DNA from: UBA5069 sp963773745 | Lineage (GTDB): Bacteria > Chloroflexota > Anaerolineae > Caldilineales > Caldilineaceae | Assembly (NCBI GenBank): GCA_963773745.1 | Contig: CAVZCL010000004.1 | Coordinates: forward strand, 124,001 to 188,000 | Length of the DNA stretch: 64,000 nucleotides | Reading direction: 5' to 3' | Translations under genes and position numbers: made by a program | The notes under the pieces: generated by a model | What the model was told of the DNA's origin: nothing | The model's database searches: none | The model's input: the letters and a program-made list of their open reading frames with translations, nothing else | In this document: piece after piece, positions 8,367-15,858 of the stretch | How the letters are laid out: each line of letters starts with the position of its first letter | Position numbering within the stretch: the stretch's first letter is position 1

Positions 8367-10070
8367 GTGCGCCTTCTAAGCAGCGGGTGGGAGGGGCCGC
8401 CACGCCCCTTCCCGCGCCGCTTCGTCACCTTCATGATCGTGCTGGTTGCCCTGCTGGCAATCTTCCCGCTCTACAGCCACCTCAAGCGTAACGCCGCGCC
8501 TATCCCGCCCGGCGTCTACGTGGGTGGCCTCGCGCTCAGCGATATGAAGGAAAGCGACGAGATTCGCAGCCACATTGAGGGCGCCTACAGCAGCCCGATC
8601 GGCGTCAGCTTTGGCGACAAGAAGCTGGCGCTGCGCCCCGAGGATGTGGATTTCCAGCTTGACCTGGACCACATGCTTGCCGAGGCGCGCCAGTATGTGG
8701 ATGGCCCCATCTTCGTAGAGATTGCCGCGCGCTACATTATTGGCGTTGAGCAGCGCCGCCACGATGTACCCACCGCCTATACGCTGGACGTGGACAAGCT
8801 GCGCAGCTGGCTGGAGCAGGTGGCCGTGCAATACAACAGCGAGCCGAAGCGCGCGCGCGTTGTTGGCCCTGCAACCGTCGCTGGCCCTGAAGCTGCTGAG
8901 GTACCGACGCCCGCTGATGAGGGCGAGAGCGCAGATTCGGCCGACGCTGGTGCTGCCGCCAGTGCAGCCGACACAGGTGAGCCGGAACTCAACCTGGATG
9001 AGTGGCGGTGGGTGGCCGGCTCGCCCGGCTACACACTGGACGTCGAGGCGAGCATCCCCACGATTGTGAACGCACTCGTGCACGCCGACGGGCGTGCGGC
9101 CAGCCTGGTGCTCATCGAAACGCCGCCGCCCGCCCCCTCCATGGATGACCTGGCGCGCGCGCTCAACACCAACACCATGCAGTTTCCGGGCTTCGCCGCC
9201 ATCTACGCGCATGATCTGGTGCTGGACGACGAAGCGGCGGTCGATGCGGATGTCTCCTTCTCGGGCATGTCCACGCTCAAGATTGGCATTGCGGCGGCCG
9301 TCATGCGCAAGCTGGCCAATGGCGTGGCTGCCGACGACCCCGCCGCGCAGGAGATCGGCCTGCTGCTTGACTATGCGCTGGGTGAAAGCAACAACTTCGC
9401 GGCCAACCAACTGCTTGGCTTTCTGGGCGATGGCGACACGACGGCAGGTACACGCGTCTTCACCGAGTTTATGCGCAGCCTTGGCTTCACCTCCACCTAC
9501 ATGCAGTCGGGCTATGATTTCCAGACGCAACTGCCGCAGATTGCGACCCCGGGCAATTCCCAGGACGAATGGGAGACAGACCCCGACACAAATCTGCAGT
9601 CCACGCCGCGCGAAATGGGGCGCATTCTCTCCGCGATCTACGCCTGCACGCAGGGCGAAGGTGTGCTGATTGAGAATTACGCCGGCGAGATTACGCCCGA
9701 TGAGTGCTGGCAGATCCTCTTCTACATGACGCACGACCAGTTCCGCGAAATGGTGTGGGGTGGCCTGCCCACGCCGGACGAGCAGTGGATTGTGCACAAG
9801 CACGGTTTTGCATACGAGTCGCACAGCGATGTGGCGCTCATCTGGGGGCCCACGGGCCCGTATGTCATGAGCATCTTCCTCTTCCGCGAGGGGTGGATGG
9901 ACTGGGCGACAAGCAACAGCACCATGAAGAAGCTAAGCCGCATCGCGTGGACCTTCTTTGAGTTTCAGCGCGCGCAGGAACAGGAGCCGGCTGAAGTCCC
10001 GCCTGCGCCCGAGCTTAAGCCGCCGCCCGGCTATCAGGAGATCTACATCGCGCCCGAGGCTGCTCCCTAA
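8367..10070 (+). CDS. Membrane-anchored class A beta-lactamase-fold protein with VanW-type domain
   Basis: 567 residues. One N-terminal membrane helix (about 20-38) is followed by a YoaR/VanW-like peptidoglycan-binding segment (about 50-120), a low-complexity Ala/Glu/Asp linker (about 170-205) and a penicillin-binding/beta-lactamase-2 domain. Active-site motifs: S302-T-L-K305 (SxxK), S-N-N at about 341 (SxN) and K478-H-G (normally KTG). It is probably a peptidoglycan D,D-peptidase-like or envelope protein rather than a resistance enzyme; the His in place of Thr is unusual. GTG at 8367 has CCGGAG 6 bases before it. DUF4160 follows after 27 bases. Confidence 0.8.
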   Translation: MRLLSSGWEGPPRPFPRRFVTFMIVLVALLAIFPLYSHLKRNAAPIPPGVYVGGLALSDMKESDEIRSHIEGAYSSPIGVSFGDKKLALRPEDVDFQLDLDHMLAEARQYVDGPIFVEIAARYIIGVEQRRHDVPTAYTLDVDKLRSWLEQVAVQYNSEPKRARVVGPATVAGPEAAEVPTPADEGESADSADAGAAASAADTGEPELNLDEWRWVAGSPGYTLDVEASIPTIVNALVHADGRAASLVLIETPPPAPSMDDLARALNTNTMQFPGFAAIYAHDLVLDDEAAVDADVSFSGMSTLKIGIAAAVMRKLANGVAADDPAAQEIGLLLDYALGESNNFAANQLLGFLGDGDTTAGTRVFTEFMRSLGFTSTYMQSGYDFQTQLPQIATPGNSQDEWETDPDTNLQSTPREMGRILSAIYACTQGEGVLIENYAGEITPDECWQILFYMTHDQFREMVWGGLPTPDEQWIVHKHGFAYESHSDVALIWGPTGPYVMSIFLFREGWMDWATSNSTMKKLSRIAWTFFEFQRAQEQEPAEVPPAPELKPPPGYQEIYIAPEAAP

Positions 10071-10097
10071 GCCCCACGCCATAGAGAAGTGATCCTT

Positions 10098-10334
10098 ATG
10101 CCGACTGTGCTAATTGACGGACCCTATACCTTTATCTTCTTCAGTTCTGATGGTGGTGAGCCACTCCACATTCACGTCAAACGTGATCGAATGCTTATTA
10201 AAGTATGGCTTGACCCGTTGCGCGTTGCATACAACCGAGGTTATCCTCAGCACGAGGTCAACGAGATTCTGCGCTTGACTGCGAAGCATGAGTTGCGAAT
10301 CCGGGAGGCATGGAATGACTACTTTGGTGCTTGA
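10098..10334 (+). CDS. DUF4160 family protein
   Basis: 78 residues from ATG at 10098 (AGAGAAG just upstream; a GTG nine bases earlier is possible). The core GGEPLHIHVKRD is the hallmark of DUF4160. The following DUF2442 gene starts inside its last codons. Small DUF4160/DUF2442 pairs are commonly adjacent in bacterial genomes and resemble two-gene toxin-antitoxin layouts, but no activity is established here. Confidence 0.85.
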   Translation: MPTVLIDGPYTFIFFSSDGGEPLHIHVKRDRMLIKVWLDPLRVAYNRGYPQHEVNEILRLTAKHELRIREAWNDYFGA

Positions 10335-10605
10335 AGCCGACCCCGCAGCCACATCTGTGGAAATCCGTGACAACCAAATTATTGTGCATCTGAGCGATGG
10401 CCGACTGCTTGGCGTCCCGCTTGCGTGGTACCCGCGACTGCTGCATGCGACGCCGGCAGAGCGTGAGCACTTCCGGCTGCTTGGTGATGGCTACGCCATT
10501 GAGTGGCCGGCGCTGGACGAGCACATTGGCATGGAAGGTCTGTTGGCGGGCCGACGTAGCGGCGAGAGCGAAAGCTCGCTGGCACGCTGGCTGCAAAGTC
10601 GATAG
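10315..10605 (+). CDS. DUF2442 family protein
   Basis: 96 residues from ATG at 10315, which has GGGAGG at 10303-10308 and overlaps the DUF4160 gene by 20 bases, implying coupled translation. The pattern VHLSDGRLLGVPLAWYPRLL, then IEWPALDEHIGMEGLL, is diagnostic of DUF2442. Function unknown; likely a partner of DUF4160. Confidence 0.85.
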   Translation: MTTLVLEADPAATSVEIRDNQIIVHLSDGRLLGVPLAWYPRLLHATPAEREHFRLLGDGYAIEWPALDEHIGMEGLLAGRRSGESESSLARWLQSR

Positions 10606-10630
10606 CGAGAACTCAGCCTTGAAATAGCAG

Positions 10631-10781
10631 CGCATTCCGTAGCGGAGGGCCTCCCGGCCCTCACTTTGCGGGTACTTGGTGCGCGGCGACCGAAACGAGG
10701 GCCGGGAGGCCCTCCGCTACGGAATGCGCCGCACCCATTTTCATTCTGCGTTGTGCCCACAAGGCACGAACGTCTGTGTAC
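10631..10781. repeat. Compound dispersed element, copy 1 (palindrome plus conserved tail)
   Basis: 32-bp perfect arms (10631-10662, 10697-10728), each containing GGGCCTCCCGGCCC, are followed by a conserved tail with CCCATTTTCATTCTGC and a GTGCC...GGCAC hairpin. Palindrome core and tail recur together at 37879-38020, so the unit of about 145 bp is a dispersed element. It fills the gap before proB. Confidence 0.8.
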
Positions 10782-10824
10782 AGCTCTTCTCAACCCTTGA
10801 AACCTTGAAGCTGAAACCCCTTTT

Positions 10825-11937
10825 ATGGCCACAAAGAAGCGCATCGTCGTCAAGTTTGGCACCAGCGTGCTCACCGGCGGCGGCAAACAACTGGACCAGG
10901 CGCATATGGTGGAACTGGTGCGCCAGTGCGCCGAGCTCTACCGTGCAGGCCACGATGTCGTCGTCTGCACGTCGGGCGCGGTGGCCGTGGGGCGCGCCAC
11001 GCTCGAGTTTCCCTCGCTGCCCGCTACGATTCAGAGCAAGCAGTTGCTTGCGTCGGTGGGGCAGCCACGCCTCATGCTGCTGTGGGATCGCTTCTTTGAC
11101 ATCTACGCCATCCGCACAGGGCAGATTCTGCTCACACGCGCCGATGTGGAGAACCGCCGCCGCTTCCTGAATGCGCGCGACACCTTTGGCGTGCTGCTCG
11201 AGAGGCGCATTGTGCCCGTTGTCAACGAGAACGACGCCGTTGCCACCGAAGAGATTCGTGTGGGCGACAATGACAACCTCTCGGCGCTGGTGGCCACGCT
11301 CGTGGGGGCCGACCTGCTTCTGCTGCTTACCGACCAGGACGGCCTCTTCACCGCCGACCCGCGCACAGACCCCAATGCGCAGCTCATCGCCGAGATTCAT
11401 CGCATCGATCAATCGCTGCGCGAGCGCGCGGGGGGCAGCTCCACCGGGCTGGGCACAGGCGGCATGGTAACCAAGCTGCAGGCCGCCTCGATTGCCCACC
11501 AGGCCGGCGCCGACGTGGTGATCGCCGCCGGGCGCGAGCCGAATGTGATTACGCGCGCTGCCGCCGGTGAGGCTGTGGGGACGCGCTTCCCTGCGCCCAA
11601 AAGCCGCCTCGAGAGCCGCAAGCAGTGGATTCTCGCCGGGCCGCGTGCCAGCGGGCGCATTGTTGTTGATGCCGGTGCGGCCGATGCTGTGTTGCGCCAC
11701 GGCCGCAGCCTGTTGCCCGCGGGCATTGTGGCCGTGGAGGGCGACTTTAACCGAGGCGACACCGTGCTGGTGGTGGACAGCGCCGGCCAGGAAGTGGCGC
11801 GCGGGCTGGTCCCCTACACGGCGGACGACCTGCGCCAGATTGCCGGCTGCAAATCTCACGAGATTGTGCAGCGCCTTGGCTTTGGCTACGGCAGCGTGGC
11901 CATGCACCGTAATGATATGATTCTGCTGGGCGAGTGA
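10825..11937 (+). CDS. proB: Glutamate 5-kinase
   Basis: 370 residues. It phosphorylates glutamate to glutamyl-5-phosphate, the first step of proline synthesis. An amino-acid kinase domain (VVKFGTSVLTGGG, VCTSGAVAVG, VNENDAVATEE, LLTDQDGLFTADPR) is followed by a C-terminal PUA domain from about residue 275, as in full-length ProB. ATG at 10825; no strong ribosome site. The next enzyme of the pathway, proA, lies 45 kb away at 57329, so the pair is split. A 28-bp-arm inverted repeat follows the stop. Confidence 0.95.
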   Translation: MATKKRIVVKFGTSVLTGGGKQLDQAHMVELVRQCAELYRAGHDVVVCTSGAVAVGRATLEFPSLPATIQSKQLLASVGQPRLMLLWDRFFDIYAIRTGQILLTRADVENRRRFLNARDTFGVLLERRIVPVVNENDAVATEEIRVGDNDNLSALVATLVGADLLLLLTDQDGLFTADPRTDPNAQLIAEIHRIDQSLRERAGGSSTGLGTGGMVTKLQAASIAHQAGADVVIAAGREPNVITRAAAGEAVGTRFPAPKSRLESRKQWILAGPRASGRIVVDAGAADAVLRHGRSLLPAGIVAVEGDFNRGDTVLVVDSAGQEVARGLVPYTADDLRQIAGCKSHEIVQRLGFGYGSVAMHRNDMILLGE

Positions 11938-11949
11938 AAAGCAACAACA

Positions 11950-12011
11950 ATTGGTAAGTGGTGAATTGGTCATTGGGTACGCGCCCAATGACCAATTCAC
12001 CACTTGCCAAT
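11950..12011. repeat. Long gene-end inverted repeat after proB
   Basis: 28-base arms (11950-11977 and 11984-12011) pair with a single G-T mismatch around a 6-base loop. The arm phrase, rich in ATTGGT and CCAAT words, reappears at 35716-35850 and 36185-36312. It may terminate proB. Confidence 0.75.
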
Positions 12012-12034
12012 GATGTCTTTAGATTGAAGGCCCC

Positions 12035-13825
12035 TTGGAAGAACCCATCCTGCGCGTTGAAGATGTCTCCTATGCCTACCCCGCCGTGGGGTCGCGCCCG
12101 GCTGTGGCTGCCCTGCACGAGGTGACTCTGCGCGTGCGTCGCGGCGAGTATGTGGTGATCCTGGGCCACAACGGCTCGGGGAAGTCCACGCTGGCGCGCC
12201 ACCTCAACGGGCTGCTCCTGCCCGATGCCGGCAACGTGTGGGTGGAGGCGTGGAACACGCGCGACAAGAAGCAGCTGCGCAACATCCGCACCAGTGTGGG
12301 CATGGTCTTTCAGCAGCCCGATAACCAGATTGTGGCGACGATGGTGGAGGAGGACGTCGCCTTTGGCCCCGAGAACCTGGGCGTGCCGCACGCAGAGATG
12401 ATTGCGCGCGTCGATTGGGCGCTGGGTCAGGTGGATTTGCGCGACCTGCGCTATCGCGCGCCCCACTTGCTCTCGGGCGGGCAGAAGCAGCGCGTCTGCA
12501 TTGCGGGCGTGCTGGCCATGCGCCCCGACGTGCTGGTGCTGGATGAAGCCACGGCTATGCTCGATCCGCAGGGGCGCGCCGAGGTGCTGGCGGTGGTCCA
12601 GAAGCTCAACCGCGAGCAGGGGACGACCGTCGTCGCCATCACGCACTTTATGGAAGAGGCGCTGGCGGCCGACCGCATTGTGATTATGGAGCAGGGGCGT
12701 ATTGTGCTCGAGGGGTCGCCGCGCGAGCTCTTTGCCCAGCCCGAACGGCTGCGCGCGCTCCGCCTCGACGTGCCGCAGGTGGCGCAGGTGGCCGCCGATT
12801 TGCACGCACGCGTGGCAGCGTTTCCGGCGGGGCTGCTTTCGCGCGATGAGGTGGTTGCCGCGGTGGTCGAGCTTGCGGACGGGCGCGTGCAGCCACCCAA
12901 CGCGCCGCCGGACTTGCCACCGGACGTGCCACCACCGAGCGCGCTGGCTACAGATGCGCCCGCAGACGTACCAGCAGAGAGAGTCATCGATGTAGCCGAT
13001 TTGGTCCACTTCTACATGCGTGGCACGCCTCTGGAGGTGCAGGCGCTCTTTGGCGTGGATTTGCAGGTGCGGCGCGGCGAAGTCATCGGCATCATTGGCC
13101 ACACGGGTTCGGGCAAATCGACAGTCCTGCAGCACCTCAACGGGCTGTTGCGCGCACACGGCGGCAGCGTGCACGTCTTTGGGCAGGATACGGCCGACCT
13201 TGCCACCGACCTGCGCGCCATTCGCCGGCGCGTGGGGCTTGTCTTCCAGTTCCCCGAGGCGCAACTCTTTGAGCAATATGTGGGGGACGACATTGCCTTT
13301 GGCCCGCGCAAAATGGGGCTCGATCACGCACAGGTGCGCGCCCGCGTGCGCAAGGCCATGGAGAGCGTGGAGCTCGGTTTTGAAGAGTACAAGGATCGCA
13401 TGGCAATTCAGTTGAGTGGCGGCGAGCGGCGGCGCGTGGCGCTGGCAGGCGTGCTCGCGCTGGAGCCGGAGGTGCTTGTGCTCGACGAGCCAACGGCCGG
13501 GCTGGACCCGCAGGGGCGGCGCCATCTGCTGGGCAACATTCTCGCGCTCAGGGACAAGGGCGTGACGCTGGTAATTGTTTCGCACAACATGGAGGAGCTG
13601 GCCGAGGTGAGCGACCGCATCTATGTGCTGGCCGAGGGGCGCACGGTGATGGAGGGGACGCCCGCCGACGTCTTTGGCAACGGCGCAGCGCTGCGCGCAC
13701 AGGGGCTGGACGCGCCGACGATTATGCAACTGGCGGATGCGCTTGCGGCCAAAGGGCTTCTGCCGCCCAGCGCCATGACGACGCGCGCCGCGCTTGTGGA
13801 TGCGATTGCGCCGCTGCTGGGGTGA
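12035..13825 (+). CDS. Fused ECF transporter ATPase (EcfA1-EcfA2)
   Basis: 596 residues containing two complete ABC ATPases joined by a Pro-rich linker (about 290-320). Domain 1: Walker A GHNGSGKST, Q-loop FQQPDNQ, signature LSGGQKQR, Walker B VLVLDEAT. Domain 2: GHTGSGKST, FQFPEAQLF, LSGGERRR, VLVLDEPT. The Q-loop forms and the AFGP segments after them are typical of energy-coupling-factor ATPases that power vitamin or metal uptake. The start is TTG at 12035 with GAAGG upstream. EcfT and an S-component are not adjacent, so partners must lie elsewhere. Confidence 0.88.
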   Translation: MEEPILRVEDVSYAYPAVGSRPAVAALHEVTLRVRRGEYVVILGHNGSGKSTLARHLNGLLLPDAGNVWVEAWNTRDKKQLRNIRTSVGMVFQQPDNQIVATMVEEDVAFGPENLGVPHAEMIARVDWALGQVDLRDLRYRAPHLLSGGQKQRVCIAGVLAMRPDVLVLDEATAMLDPQGRAEVLAVVQKLNREQGTTVVAITHFMEEALAADRIVIMEQGRIVLEGSPRELFAQPERLRALRLDVPQVAQVAADLHARVAAFPAGLLSRDEVVAAVVELADGRVQPPNAPPDLPPDVPPPSALATDAPADVPAERVIDVADLVHFYMRGTPLEVQALFGVDLQVRRGEVIGIIGHTGSGKSTVLQHLNGLLRAHGGSVHVFGQDTADLATDLRAIRRRVGLVFQFPEAQLFEQYVGDDIAFGPRKMGLDHAQVRARVRKAMESVELGFEEYKDRMAIQLSGGERRRVALAGVLALEPEVLVLDEPTAGLDPQGRRHLLGNILALRDKGVTLVIVSHNMEELAEVSDRIYVLAEGRTVMEGTPADVFGNGAALRAQGLDAPTIMQLADALAAKGLLPPSAMTTRAALVDAIAPLLG

Positions 13826-13957
13826 TGGCGCGATGTATGAGCGTCCGCAGGCAGGGAACAGGGATCGGGGAACTATCCGCTTCCCATGGTCCCTGGTTCC
13901 CTGTTCTCACATTGTTTTGATGTCGGCTTAAACGTTAACGTGCGCACAATGCAGCGC

Positions 13958-14152
13958 TAACATCGTCATTGTACAGTAATGGCAGAGCAAAGACGCTGCC
14001 CTTGCTATGCGCCCCATGTGAAGAATGCGGGCGCGGATCAAATTTCCGCGGTTGCTCACTACGGAGGATGGGCGCACGGCCATGCGAAGATTGTCCGCCG
14101 CCATATCCTCGCCAAACAAACAGGAGCGCCGGTCAATAACCGGCGCTCTTTC
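13958..14152 (+). ncRNA. Candidate structured RNA ending in an intrinsic terminator (unidentified)
   Basis: Between convergent genes lies a stretch with a weak promoter (TTAACG 13935-13940, 17-base spacer, TAACAT 13958-13963), nested complementary segments and a clean terminator. Near 14009-14018 TGCGCCCCAT can pair with ATGGGCGCA near 14067-14075. Inside this, CGCGGA and TCCGCG near 14036 and 14049 form a hairpin. The transcript would be about 180 bases and rod-like, which recalls 6S RNA in size and shape. No family signature was recognised. Confidence 0.3.
14124..14151 (+). terminator. Intrinsic terminator
   Basis: A 10-bp perfect stem (14124-14133 with 14139-14148), 5-base loop and TTTC tail. 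No protein gene precedes it closely on this strand, which argues for an upstream non-coding transcript. Confidence 0.65.
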
Positions 14153-14188
14153 GATCTGCGAATGTGTGGCGACGCACGTGCGGTTCTT

Positions 14189-14263
14189 CGTAGCGGCGGC
14201 TTCAGCCGCCGTAGGTTTGGAACGGGTCGCGTCGTCGAGAACGGCGACTGAAGCCGTCGCCAC
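14189..14263. repeat. CGTAGCGGCGG palindromic repeat
   Basis: CGTAGCGGCGGCTTCAGCCG, a GGGTCGCGTCGTCGAG connector, then a diverged CTGAAGCCGTCGCCACG. Same architecture as 4694-4823 and 23874-23937. It sits just past the stop of the PLP enzyme gene. Confidence 0.75.
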
Positions 14264-14286
14264 GGTTGCCGCTCGCTGCGCTGCAC

Positions 14287-15426
14287 CTACCCCAGCGCCT
14301 GCAGCAGATCGGCGATGAGGTCGTCGGGGTGCTCCAGCCCCACGGAGAGGCGCAGCAGGTTGGGCGGGGCAACGGAAAAGGCCCCTTCCACCGAGTAACG
14401 GTGCTCAATCAGGCTCTCCACGCCCCCCAGGCTGGTGGCGCGCGTGAAGAGCTGCACACGTTGCGAGACGCCCAGCGCCTCCTCTGCGCCGCCACGCACC
14501 TCAATCGAGAGCATGCCGCCATAGAGCGCCATCTGTTTGCGCGCAATCGCGTGGCCAGGGTGGGTGGCAAGGCCCGGGTAGTTGACCCGCTCGATGGCCG
14601 CGTGCCCCTGCAGCGCCTCGGCCACGGCCGTGGCGTTGGCCGTGTGGGCACGCACGCGCCACGGCAGCGTGCGAATGGAGCGCAGCAGCAGCCAGCAGTC
14701 GAAGGGGGCGGGAATGCTGCCGCCCACCGTCTGCGCAAGGCGCACACGCGCCAGTAACTCGTCGTTCTGCGCGGCAATCACGGCGCCGCCCGTAAGGTCA
14801 CTGTGGCCGCCCAGATACTTGGTGGTGGCGTAGACCACGAAATCCGCACCCAGCGCAATGGGCAGCGTGGCGAGGGAAGTGGCCCACGTGTTGTCGCAGG
14901 TGACGAGCGCACCCACGGCGTGGGCAATGGCTGCCACGGCCTCGATATCGGTAATCTTGAGGCGTGGGTTGGAGGGCGTCTCGATCCAGACCATGCGCGT
15001 GGACGGGCGCAGCGCCGCACGCAGGGCGTCCAGGTCGGTCATGTCCACTGTGGACCAGGCGAGACCCCACGGGCCCAGCACCTCATCGGCCACGCGGCGC
15101 ATGGCAAAGTAGCAGTCATCGGGGAGCAGCAGGTGGTCGCCCGGGCGCAGCGCGCTGAGCACGCCGTAGGCGGCGGCCTGCCCTGAGGGGAAGGCAATGG
15201 CAGCAGCGGCGCCCTCGAGCGCGGCGAGGCACTCTTCCAGCGCGCGGCGGTTGGGATTGTCGCTGCGCCCATAGACGTAGCCCTCGGTGTAGGAGCCATC
15301 GACGGCGCGTGCAAAGGTAGTGCTCAGGTGAATGGGGGACGTGACTGCGCCGGTGGCGGCGTCAATGTGCGTGCCTGCGTGCACGGCCACCGTCTCAATT
15401 TGTTGCCGGGTGCTGTCGGTCGTCAT
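14287..15426 (-). CDS. Cys/Met-metabolism PLP enzyme (cystathionine gamma-synthase-like)
   Basis: 379 residues from ATG at 15426; the open frame extends upstream but the family N-terminus begins at QQIETVAVHAGTH. It holds the family landmarks VYGRSDNPNRRALE, AFPSGQAAAYGVL, CDNTWATSLATLPIALGAD and the PLP lysine in TTKYLGGHSDLTGG. Members catalyse gamma-synthase, beta/gamma-lyase or sulfhydrylase reactions of methionine/cysteine metabolism; sequence alone does not decide which. No other sulfur gene is adjacent. A hairpin upstream separates it from the small membrane protein gene. Confidence 0.85.
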   Translation of the reverse strand: MTTDSTRQQIETVAVHAGTHIDAATGAVTSPIHLSTTFARAVDGSYTEGYVYGRSDNPNRRALEECLAALEGAAAAIAFPSGQAAAYGVLSALRPGDHLLLPDDCYFAMRRVADEVLGPWGLAWSTVDMTDLDALRAALRPSTRMVWIETPSNPRLKITDIEAVAAIAHAVGALVTCDNTWATSLATLPIALGADFVVYATTKYLGGHSDLTGGAVIAAQNDELLARVRLAQTVGGSIPAPFDCWLLLRSIRTLPWRVRAHTANATAVAEALQGHAAIERVNYPGLATHPGHAIARKQMALYGGMLSIEVRGGAEEALGVSQRVQLFTRATSLGGVESLIEHRYSVEGAFSVAPPNLLRLSVGLEHPDDLIADLLQALG

Positions 15427-15506
15427 GGGGAATCCTGGCCCTGGGCTGCACTGGCTGCACAAGCGCGACTGGTTGGCAGGAAGTGTGCAGCGGTGATTGG
15501 TTATCA

Positions 15507-15536
15507 AACGGGCGCGGCTGGATGGCCGCGCCCGTT
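15507..15536 (-). terminator. Terminator hairpin upstream of the PLP enzyme gene
   Basis: A 12-bp perfect stem (15507-15518 with 15525-15536) reads into TTTGAT on the minus strand, consistent with ending the small membrane protein transcript. Confidence 0.7.
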
Positions 15537-15582
15537 GCGTTCGCTTGCGAGTCGTGCAGCGAGTCGTGCAGTCGCAAGGTGA

Positions 15583-15855
15583 CTACTGACCGTGCACGCG
15601 GAAGATCCACCAGAGGATGGCGGGCAGGCTGAGCGCCATGCCGCCAAAGAGCAGCCAGGCGGCCATAATGCCCAGCCGGTCTAGCGCGGTCAAGTGCTCT
15701 TCAACGTGGCCATCGGTGCTCTCACTGTGGCTGGGCAGGCCGCCGCTGAGCGGTTTGTCGGCCTCGAGGCCAATCATGATCAGCACAATCCAGCCGACGA
15801 TGACCAGGAACCAGAGAAAGTCGGAAATCAGCACTTCAGAACCCATACCAAACAT
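15583..15855 (-). CDS. Small two-helix membrane protein, unknown
   Basis: 90 residues with membrane segments at about 10-30 (LISDFLWFLVIVGWIVLIMI) and 63-85, joined by an acidic hydrophilic loop. No family recognised. It starts only 3 bases after the KimA-like gene ends, so it is probably co-transcribed with that transporter and could be an accessory subunit; that role is inference. Confidence 0.7.
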   Translation of the reverse strand: MFGMGSEVLISDFLWFLVIVGWIVLIMIGLEADKPLSGGLPSHSESTDGHVEEHLTALDRLGIMAAWLLFGGMALSLPAILWWIFRVHGQ

Positions 15856-15858
15856 GGC

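Noticed and set aside
8376..9824. 482-residue antisense open frame
   Set aside because: Shadow of the beta-lactamase-fold gene.
12025..12034. ATG start for the ECF ATPase further upstream
   Set aside because: No in-frame ATG precedes the first strand within a credible distance; TTG 12035 with GAAGG fits.
11747..13729. 660-residue open frame antisense to the ECF ATPase gene
   Set aside because: It is a shadow of a high-GC coding region; the sense frame has complete ABC motifs and the antisense protein shows no domain.
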